Below, piece by piece: positions 6,052 to 11,244 of a DNA stretch of 11,244 bases (within the stretch, counting starts at the first letter, position 1; each line of letters starts with the position of its first letter). Origin of the DNA: Clostridiaceae bacterium (GTDB lineage Bacteria > Bacillota_A > Clostridia > Acetivibrionales > Acetivibrionaceae); assembly GCA_012513545.1 (NCBI GenBank), contig JAAZCB010001130.1, forward strand, positions 1-11,244, read 5' to 3'. Position numbers and translations under genes: made by a program. The notes beneath the pieces are model-generated. The model saw only the letters and a list, made by a program, of their open reading frames with translations, was not told the origin of the DNA and ran no database searches.

Positions 6052-6426
6052 TTATAAATTGGCAACTTTAACAGGTTCTTCGAATATTCCACGTTTCACC
6101 TCGGTTGCGGTCATATGCTTGGCATTAAACTTCTCTGTCAAGAAATTGCAAGCATCCCATGGGTTTACCTTTTCACCGCACGTAAATACATCAACTGCAG
6201 CATATCCTAACTCAGGCCAGGTATGAATAGCAAGGTGAGATTCGGATATTACAACTACACCGCTTACTCCCTGTGGACTGAATTTGTGAAAAGCAACTTC
6301 CCTTATTTCAGCTCCAGCTTCAAGAGCTGATTCTACCATGATTTTTTCAATCAAACTGCGATTATTTAGTATTGAAGCATCGCAGCCATAAATTTCTGCC
6401 AGTATATGACGGCCCAAAGCATTCAT
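6052..6426 (-). CDS. speD: S-adenosylmethionine decarboxylase proenzyme (prokaryotic type)
   Basis: A 124-residue proenzyme, full length for the short bacterial/archaeal class. The enzyme decarboxylates S-adenosylmethionine to supply aminopropyl groups for spermidine synthesis. The self-cleavage site is in [13 protein letters not shown]: cleavage between Glu62 and Ser63 turns Ser63 into the catalytic pyruvoyl group. His68 and Cys83 (in FTCG), which are needed for processing and catalysis in this class, sit at the canonical positions. The start has AAGGGGG seven bases ahead of the ATG. The gene stands alone between two terminators with a predicted promoter at 6527-6556, so spermidine synthase (speE) must be encoded elsewhere if present. 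The transcript would have a leader of roughly 90 AT-rich bases with no recognisable riboswitch. Confidence 0.97.
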   Translation of the reverse strand: MNALGRHILAEIYGCDASILNNRSLIEKIMVESALEAGAEIREVAFHKFSPQGVSGVVVISESHLAIHTWPELGYAAVDVFTCGEKVNPWDACNFLTEKFNAKHMTATEVKRGIFEEPVKVANL

Positions 6427-6526
6427 TTCTCTTCCCCCTTAAATTTTTAAAATATCAACAACCTTTCTTTTTATTTGAAATTCAATATGTGCTTTTATAA
6501 GTATTGCTTCTATTCAATGTTATTTC

Positions 6527-6556
6527 AATGTAGCTAAGGTCTTGTATGCTTGTCAA
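6527..6556 (-). promoter_or_regulatory. Predicted promoter of speD
   Basis: On the minus strand TTGACA (6556-6551) is followed after 18 bases by TACATT (6532-6527), a perfect -35 with a 4/6 -10. Transcription would begin near 6519, about 93 bases ahead of the speD start codon. Confidence 0.5.
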
Positions 6557-6731
6557 CAGAAGCTTCCTTTATTTTTATGCACTAAATTTCAACAGAAACT
6601 ATTTTAGCACTTTTGCCTAAAAAGTCAATAGATTTTGTTAAAAATTTTTATATTCACGATTATACTTAGTTTATTAATATAATGCTCTTGTTTTCTCCGT
6701 TTCTTACATAAATTTATTATTGTTTAAACAT

Positions 6732-6778
6732 AAAAAGATCCGGATGCCTGCAATAAAAAGGTAACCGGATCTTTATAA
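6732..6778 (-). terminator. Terminator of the aroH-cmk-plsC-ispH operon
   Basis: A perfect 10-bp inverted repeat, AAAGATCCGG (6734-6743) and CCGGATCTTT (6765-6774), encloses a 21-base loop. On the minus strand the second arm runs into TTTTTA. It starts about 25 bases after the ispH-S1 stop codon. The flanking A and T runs on both sides mean it could also act in the plus direction. Confidence 0.8.
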
Positions 6779-6802
6779 ATTATCAGTAATCATTAATAGA
6801 AT

Positions 6803-8866
6803 CTATTCTTTATTATTCATCATGTCTCCCAGGGTCAAATTCATTTCCTCTTTGTGTTCAGATGGGGTTTCTTCACTAACCGCCTCGGAAGAATCTGTTT
6901 TTCCATCCGAAGGAGCATCTTCCGTAACAGGATCAATAGGCTTTACTTCCTTTATACTAAGGCTGATCTTCTTGTTTTCGATATCCATCTCTGTTATTTT
7001 AGCTTCAACTTTCATCCCGGCTTCAAGAACATCTTCGGGTTTGGCAAGCCTTTTTGTTGAGATTTGTGAAATATGAACAAGACCATCTACTCCATCTTCC
7101 AGTTCAACAAATGCGCCAAACGGAGCAAAGCGCAGCACTTTTACATTTACAACATCACCGACATTATACTTCTGAGCTGCTTTATACCAAGGGTTGTCTT
7201 CCATTTTCCTGTAACCGAGAGATACCTTTTTCTTATCCTTATTAAATTCAAGAATACTAACCGAAACCTTATCTCCAACCTTTAATACCTCGGAAGGATG
7301 CTTTACCCTATTCCAGGAAAGCTCAGAAATATGAATCAATCCGTCAATTCCTCCGATATCTACAAATGCACCAAAATCAGTAAGACTTTTTACTGTTCCG
7401 GAATAAACCTTACCAACCTCTATACTACTCCATGTACCACTTGCAAGAGCAGCTTTTTCTTCTTCAAGAATAACTCTTTGTGAACCCACGAACTTACGTT
7501 TCTTTTCATTAAACTCAATTATTCTTATATTAACAGTTTTCTTCAGGAACTCATTCAATTCTTTTACAAACTTGTCACTAATCTGAGAAGCAGGTATAAA
7601 TACTTTTACACCACTCGCACTAGCTAAAACACCACCATTAACTACTTCGGTTATAATAGCTTTAACAGGAGTTTTGTCTTCATAAGCCTTGACTATCCCA
7701 TCCCAGGCCTTAAGTGCATCTACTTGCTTCTTGGAAAGAGCTACATTTCCTTCCCCATCATTAACCTTCAAGACAAGAACTTCAACTTCGTCGCCTATTT
7801 TGATGTTCTTATCCAATTTGTAGTCAGGTTCGTCAGTATATTCCTCAAGGGTTATAATTCCATCCGATTTGTAACCCAGGTCAACAAAAACCTCATTATT
7901 GTTAAAACCGATTATTTTTCCTTTTACGACATCTCCCGAATGTATTTTTACGAAAGAACTTTCATAAATATCGGCAAAATTTACATCTTCCTCATTCTCT
8001 TTCAAATCGACCATTCGTTGATTGTTTAATTCGCTCATTTTTTTAATAACCTCCTCAATTACCCAGTCCGGCGTTGAAGCTCCGGCAGAAATACCTATTT
8101 TTTTAATTTTTTTTATATCTACCGGTGGTAAATCACCGGAAGTTTCTACCTTATAAGTCATAGGACAGTGTTTCCTGCAAATGTCATAAAGCTTTTGGGT
8201 ATTAGAACTGTCATTTCCCCCAATTATTATCATCATGTCAACATTTTGTGCAATTTCTGCTGCTTCATTCTGTCTTGTACTGGTAGCATTGCAAATCGTA
8301 TTAAATGTTAAAATATTATTAAATTTGCTCTTCAGCTTTTCATTTAACTTTTCCCATTTTTCTTGTGTAAGTGTAGTCTGTGCAACAACACAGACCTTTT
8401 CATCACACGCTGCAACCTTATCAATATCTTCCTCACTGTCAAATATATATGAGTTGTTGTCACACCAGCCATTTATTCCAATAACCTCAGGATGCTGCTT
8501 ATCTCCTAAAATAATAATCTTGTAACCCTCATTGCTCTTCTCCTTTACAAGATTGTGTATTTTTTTTACATACGGACATGTGGCATCTTCCAAAATCAAC
8601 CCCTTATCACTAATGCTTTTATATGTGTCTGGTGTAACACCGTGAGCCCTTATAACAACATGTCCGCCTTCCTTCACTTCATCAATACACTCAATTTTTT
8701 TAACACCCTTGTCATTAAGGTGTTCAACTACCTGGTTATTGTGAATAATCGGACCATACGTATATATATTACTATCATTACTGTTTTCCAAAAGTTTATA
8801 AACCAATTTGACTGCATTACTGACACCAAAACAAAAACCAGCCGATTTGGCAATAACAATATCCAA
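6803..8866 (-). CDS. ispH: IspH (HMBPP reductase) fused to a four-repeat S1 RNA-binding protein
   Basis: A 687-residue fusion. Residues 1-285 are IspH, the [4Fe-4S] enzyme making IPP and DMAPP in the last step of the MEP isoprenoid pathway. The three cluster cysteines are Cys12 (AGFCFGV), Cys97 (DATCPYV) and Cys192 (NTICNATSTRQ); His42, His75, His125 and Glu127 line the active site. Residues about 306-640 hold four S1 (OB-fold) repeats, roughly 306-379, 398-465, 483-553 and 567-638, with clear signatures in the last two (DFGAFVDI..IDGLIHIS and PFGAFVELEDGVDGLVHIS). An acidic, serine-rich tail follows. The start is TTG, directly abutting the plsC stop, with GGAGG 8 bases upstream and no better start. 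This fusion is known in clostridia; unfused S1 next to cmk is the Bacillus-type arrangement. It is last in the aroH-cmk-plsC operon. Both halves are intact, with no frameshift. Confidence 0.97.
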   Translation of the reverse strand: MDIVIAKSAGFCFGVSNAVKLVYKLLENSNDSNIYTYGPIIHNNQVVEHLNDKGVKKIECIDEVKEGGHVVIRAHGVTPDTYKSISDKGLILEDATCPYVKKIHNLVKEKSNEGYKIIILGDKQHPEVIGINGWCDNNSYIFDSEEDIDKVAACDEKVCVVAQTTLTQEKWEKLNEKLKSKFNNILTFNTICNATSTRQNEAAEIAQNVDMMIIIGGNDSSNTQKLYDICRKHCPMTYKVETSGDLPPVDIKKIKKIGISAGASTPDWVIEEVIKKMSELNNQRMVDLKENEEDVNFADIYESSFVKIHSGDVVKGKIIGFNNNEVFVDLGYKSDGIITLEEYTDEPDYKLDKNIKIGDEVEVLVLKVNDGEGNVALSKKQVDALKAWDGIVKAYEDKTPVKAIITEVVNGGVLASASGVKVFIPASQISDKFVKELNEFLKKTVNIRIIEFNEKKRKFVGSQRVILEEEKAALASGTWSSIEVGKVYSGTVKSLTDFGAFVDIGGIDGLIHISELSWNRVKHPSEVLKVGDKVSVSILEFNKDKKKVSLGYRKMEDNPWYKAAQKYNVGDVVNVKVLRFAPFGAFVELEDGVDGLVHISQISTKRLAKPEDVLEAGMKVEAKITEMDIENKKISLSIKEVKPIDPVTEDAPSDGKTDSSEAVSEETPSEHKEEMNLTLGDMMNNKE

Positions 8867-9454
8867 TTAATTTTCCTCCATTAGTGCATAAACCTTTTTC
8901 ATTATATCTTCACTTATTTCAACCAACTCATTACTAGTATATTTCTTATCCTTATCTAAATCAAGTATAAATGGTTTTCCAAATATAATTTTTATATTGC
9001 TGAAAGGTTTGCCATTACCTTTTATTAAAACCGGAAGTATAGGAGCACCGGACTTCTGGGCAAGCAATGCTGCCCCAGGTTTAATTCTGGCATTACTGCT
9101 CCTGTTTTTTAACCTTGTACCTTCCGGAAATATCCCCACTATATGGCCTTCATTCAAAAGGCGTAATGAAGTTTTTATTGCCTGTACATCTCCTTTTCCT
9201 CTTTTAACAGGAAAGGCACCAAGTCTTTTAATGAAGCTGCCCATCAATGGGACTTTAAACAGCTCCTCCTTTGCCATATAATGCACCAAACGCTTGATTT
9301 TGTATCCAAAAAAGAACATATCAAGTTCACCCACATGGTTGGCACATAATAAAGCAGAACCTTTTTCCGGGACATTTTCTTTTCCCTTTATTTCAACCCT
9401 GTATAACAGCGTAATAATTAACGTAACTAGTAGTCTGACAATTTTTTCAAACAT
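8867..9454 (-). CDS. plsC: 1-acylglycerol-3-phosphate O-acyltransferase (PlsC family)
   Basis: A 195-residue membrane-associated acyltransferase that makes phosphatidic acid from lysophosphatidic acid. It has one N-terminal hydrophobic segment (about residues 5-18). All four family motifs are present: NHVGELD with catalytic His40 and Asp45, GAFPVKRG (79-86), FPEGTR (109-114) and the proline-containing APILPV. The glycine at position 42 replaces the more common serine of NHxSxxD but is tolerated in the family. Length is typical of short bacterial PlsC proteins. It overlaps the end of cmk by 8 bases and has only a weak GGGG ribosome binding site, suggesting translation coupled to cmk. Its stop codon abuts the TTG start of ispH-S1. 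The exact acyl-acceptor is not proven by sequence. Confidence 0.9.
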   Translation of the reverse strand: MFEKIVRLLVTLIITLLYRVEIKGKENVPEKGSALLCANHVGELDMFFFGYKIKRLVHYMAKEELFKVPLMGSFIKRLGAFPVKRGKGDVQAIKTSLRLLNEGHIVGIFPEGTRLKNRSSNARIKPGAALLAQKSGAPILPVLIKGNGKPFSNIKIIFGKPFILDLDKDKKYTSNELVEISEDIMKKVYALMEEN

Positions 9455-10127
9455 AGCTTTTTATATACCCCAGAATTTTATCAACAACATTTTCAATACT
9501 CATATTGGTTGTATCAATTTCTATTGCATCAGTCGCCTTGCAAAGTGGTGCAAACTCCCTGCTGCTGTCATTCTTATCCCTGTATTCCATATCCTTCTTA
9601 ACTTCTTCTAGAGAAGTGCCTGTTATACCTTTTAACAACTGTTCCTTGTAGCGCCTTTTTGCCCTCTCTTCTAATGATGCATTAAGAAAGAACTTAAATT
9701 CAGCATCAGGCAAAACATATGTGCCAATATCTCTTCCATCCATAACTACACTGTTTTGTGATGCTATCTGTCTTTGAATTTCAACCATTCTAATCCTGAC
9801 TTCAGGTACTACAGCTACATTAGAGGCCCCTATGGAAACTTCGGAAGTCCTGATTAATTCAGTGACATCCTCTTCATCCAAAAAAATATGCTGTTTATTA
9901 TCTGAATAAGTGACTTTTATATTAATATTTTCTATCATTTTCTTTAGTTCATCCTGAGATCGGGTATCTATTCCATCCCTTATAGCTCTCAACGCAACTG
10001 TCCTATACATAGCTCCAGTATCAAGGTATAAAATGTTCAATGTCTCAGAAATTATCCTTGCTATAGTACTTTTTCCCGCACCTGCAGGTCCATCTATTGC
10101 TATGGCAATTTTTTTGTTGTCTTCCAT
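9447..10127 (-). CDS. cmk: Cytidylate (CMP/dCMP) kinase
   Basis: A cytoplasmic kinase of 226 residues, full length for the bacterial family, that phosphorylates CMP and dCMP to the diphosphates. The P-loop GPAGAGKST is at residues 13-21. The family-specific LDTGAMYR (about 35-42), VVMDGRDIGTYVLP (about 127-140) and the lid arginines in RAKRRYKEQ and EYRDKNDSSR are all present. The ATG has GGGAG ahead of it at normal spacing. It follows aroH by 32 bases and overlaps plsC by 8. The order cmk-plsC-S1 protein is common in Firmicutes; here the S1 protein carries IspH. Confidence 0.97.
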   Translation of the reverse strand: MEDNKKIAIAIDGPAGAGKSTIARIISETLNILYLDTGAMYRTVALRAIRDGIDTRSQDELKKMIENINIKVTYSDNKQHIFLDEEDVTELIRTSEVSIGASNVAVVPEVRIRMVEIQRQIASQNSVVMDGRDIGTYVLPDAEFKFFLNASLEERAKRRYKEQLLKGITGTSLEEVKKDMEYRDKNDSSREFAPLCKATDAIEIDTTNMSIENVVDKILGYIKSYV

Positions 10128-10159
10128 AAATATCTCCCAGGTAAAATTATTAAGTTGCC

Positions 10160-10522
10160 TTATTCCATAAGATCCGGTCGTAATATCTTTGCATTGTTAA
10201 GATAAACATGTCTTATTTCATCGTTGCTTTTATCTGTATTCACATGAATTAGTATTCTTATACACTTTTCAAGACTTCCGGGTACTTCCATTTCCTTCAT
10301 ACACATTAAAGCAACCTTTGTAAACCCTATTTCCCTTGCAGCCTTAGCAGGGAAAGCTGCGTTTATATCATTTGTAACAGTAAAAATAATACTGATTATA
10401 TCCTCTTCATTTAAATTATTATAGTCAACAATATTCTTTAAAAGTATAGTTGTCTCTTTAATAATATCATCTGTAGTGTTAGTATGTACGGTTGTTGCAC
10501 CTCTTACTGCCCTTACAGTCAC
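10160..10522 (-). CDS. aroH: Chorismate mutase, AroH class
   Basis: A 120-residue monofunctional enzyme converting chorismate to prephenate for phenylalanine and tyrosine synthesis. It resembles the B. subtilis trimeric AroH type and not the helical AroQ type. Active-site residues by comparison with that enzyme are Arg7, Cys74, Glu77 (in CMKEMEVPG), Arg89 (KCIRI) and Tyr107 (IRHVYLNNA), followed by LRPDL. The start is GTG, supported by GGAGG 8 bases upstream and by the family's short N-terminus. It is the first gene of a four-gene operon with a good promoter at 10560-10589. I see no T-box or other amino-acid-sensing leader in the short 5' region. Confidence 0.95.
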   Translation of the reverse strand: MTVRAVRGATTVHTNTTDDIIKETTILLKNIVDYNNLNEEDIISIIFTVTNDINAAFPAKAAREIGFTKVALMCMKEMEVPGSLEKCIRILIHVNTDKSNDEIRHVYLNNAKILRPDLME

Positions 10523-10559
10523 TTAACTAACCTCCATTCTACCATTCTGCCGTTCTTTT

Positions 10560-10589
10560 ATTATACTTATTATGATATGAACTTGTCTA
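10560..10589 (-). promoter_or_regulatory. Predicted sigma-A promoter of the aroH-cmk-plsC-ispH operon
   Basis: On the minus strand TAGACA (10589-10584), a 5/6 match to the -35, is followed after 18 bases by a perfect TATAAT (10565-10560). Transcription would begin near 10553, giving a leader of only about 30 bases. This is the best sigma-A promoter in the window. Confidence 0.65.
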
Positions 10590-10635
10590 GTGCTTTTTAA
10601 TGCATCATTTATAAACTCTGTTAATATGCAAATTT

Positions 10636-11070
10636 TTATACAACCCTGTGTCCAAGTCCAATTGAGACCTCATTAAGGTGTAAAAGTCCAATACCGAAAA
10701 AAATTGCTACACTTATATGGTTTTTATGCCTTGCTACACCAATCTTTCCCCCGACATTAAGACCTAAAGCTTTTGTCATAATTTGTGACAAGGCTTCTCT
10801 GGTGGCTCCTGCAACAGCACCCTCTTCAACATGACTGTCAGCAATAACACCTTCCCTTTTTGATGAAACCACTGCTCTTTCTACTATTTTCATAACAGAG
10901 GTAATAAATTCACCTCCATAGTCTACGGCAGCAGTATAAATCCCCATCTTGTGGTATTCGGACTGGCACTGCTTTTCCTCATGCCTGTCCACAGTTAACG
11001 CAAGCTTAATGGCAGCACTGGCTATTTCCTTGCTGCCGAAATTCCTTGTTTCTGAGGGTTCTTTAATCAT
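10636..11070 (-). CDS. HutP-family protein (putative RNA-binding regulator)
   Basis: A 144-residue protein that aligns with B. subtilis HutP, an RNA-binding antiterminator activated by histidine and Mg2+. Shared features include an N-terminal helix, MGIYTAAVDYGGEFITSVMKIVE, the SKREGVI segment, ATREAL (residues 89-94) and a C-terminal VSIGLGHRVV that matches the HutP ending GVGINHI. The third metal ligand of HutP (His138) corresponds to His141. The other two (His73 and His77) align with Gly84 and Gly88, so the ligand site is probably different. No histidine-utilisation gene is nearby. The start is supported by GGAG five bases ahead of the ATG. It overlaps the upstream partial gene by 8 bases and lies 113 bases before aroH with no clear terminator between. 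Family fairly sure; RNA target and effector unknown. Confidence 0.8.
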   Translation of the reverse strand: MIKEPSETRNFGSKEIASAAIKLALTVDRHEEKQCQSEYHKMGIYTAAVDYGGEFITSVMKIVERAVVSSKREGVIADSHVEEGAVAGATREALSQIMTKALGLNVGGKIGVARHKNHISVAIFFGIGLLHLNEVSIGLGHRVV

Positions 11071-11244
11071 CTTTTCTCCATTCAGAATATATCTTAAAAT
11101 TTGATTCTTCAGTAAAAAACAACACTATTATATTATATAGCAAGAATAAATTCAAAACAATATTTATTATTCGGGTGTACATTTTAATCGTGCACCAGAT
11201 TATTCCAAGAACTAAAGCTCCAAGGCTAAGAGAATGTAAACTCG
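11063..11244 (-). CDS. C-terminal end of a probable membrane protein (partial)
   Basis: From the right edge one frame stays open for 59 codons and ends in TAA, overlapping the first 8 bases of the HutP-family gene (the ATGATTAA junction). The visible part begins SLHSLSLGALVLGIIWCTIK, contains a second hydrophobic stretch (IINIVLNLFLLYNIIVLFF), and ends in a charged tail (EESNFKIYSEWRKDD). Two membrane segments with a polar tail look like a real integral membrane protein. In DNA this AT-rich an open frame of this length by chance is unlikely but possible. The overlap with the next start is typical of operon neighbours. I do not recognise the family, and the start lies outside the window. Confidence 0.5.
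   Translation of the reverse strand, partial: SLHSLSLGALVLGIIWCTIKMYTRIINIVLNLFLLYNIIVLFFTEESNFKIYSEWRKDD
11132..11160 (-). promoter_or_regulatory. Possible promoter for the HutP-family gene
   Basis: On the minus strand TTGTTT (11160-11155) is followed after 17 bases by TATAAT (11137-11132). The -10 is perfect, the -35 poor. It lies inside the predicted upstream membrane-protein gene, so it may be only a chance match in AT-rich DNA. Confidence 0.28.

Larger units (their letters stand above)
6427..6802. other. 376-base gap between ispH-S1 and speD
   Basis: From the right it holds the ispH-S1 terminator (6732-6778), a short perfect palindrome TGTTTAAACA (6721-6730), about 160 AT-rich bases in which I see no gene or clear signal, the speD promoter (6527-6556) and the speD leader with its ribosome binding site. 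Confidence 0.6.

Noticed and set aside
5933..6055. Plus-strand frame of about 38 codons starting at an ATG inside the speD terminator
   Set aside because: The start codon is in the stem of a terminator and no ribosome binding site precedes it; it ends antisense to the speD tail.
6427..6519. The roughly 90-base speD leader considered as a riboswitch (SAM or polyamine)
   Set aside because: AT-rich with no stable stems and no recognisable SAM-riboswitch core.
6721..6730. Perfect palindrome TGTTTAAACA
   Set aside because: Ten AT-rich bases can arise by chance, no neighbouring regulator or second copy is visible, and it is not placed at a promoter.
10523..10553. aroH leader considered for a T-box or aromatic amino-acid attenuator
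   Set aside because: Only about 30 bases from predicted start to ribosome binding site; no T-box sequence or alternative hairpins. The doubled CCATTCT there is too short to interpret.

Overview
The window is AT-rich low-GC Firmicute DNA, most like a clostridium of the Ruminiclostridium/Acetivibrio type. This is an inference from gene content: an IspH reductase fused to S1 repeats, an Rrf2/IscR regulator in front of a NifS-type desulfurase, an AroH-class chorismate mutase, a HutP-family protein, a secreted M4 peptidase, and strong GGAGG-type ribosome binding sites. Every protein gene I could support lies on the minus strand, so transcription runs from high to low coordinates.

Reading in that direction: (1) 11244-10636 holds the tail of a small membrane-protein gene that overlaps the start of a HutP-family gene. 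(2) 10600-6803 is a tight operon with its own promoter: chorismate mutase (aroH), cytidylate kinase (cmk), a PlsC-type acyltransferase, and the ispH-S1 fusion, closed by a 10-bp-stem terminator. cmk and plsC overlap, and plsC stops directly against the TTG start of ispH-S1. (3) 6556-5922 is a monocistronic S-adenosylmethionine decarboxylase gene (speD) with promoter and terminator. (4) 5670-2935 is a single secreted thermolysin-family protein with propeptide and three FN3-like repeats. It keeps the zinc site but appears to have lost the catalytic histidine. (5) 2934-2757 is a GC-richer non-coding-looking island between two terminators. (6) 2641-848 holds nucleoside diphosphate kinase (ndk), a stand-alone CheR methyltransferase, a 54-residue two-helix membrane protein, and a YkuS/UPF0180 protein whose ribosome binding site and start codon lie inside a 15-bp hairpin. 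(7) 847-1 holds an iscR-like repressor gene with a palindrome and further half-sites around its promoter, followed by the start of a cysteine desulfurase gene that runs off the window.

Most genes are housekeeping: precursors of aromatic amino acids, nucleotides, phospholipids, isoprenoids and polyamines, and Fe-S assembly. The IscR-like protein probably senses Fe-S status and represses itself and nifS. I see no CRISPR array, insertion sequence, tRNA, rRNA or phage gene. The parts most worth following up are the hairpin at 1125-1171, the M4 protein without its catalytic histidine, the HutP-family protein lacking two metal-ligand histidines outside any histidine-utilisation locus, the island at 2790-2930, and a possible plus-strand small RNA at 5733-5962.
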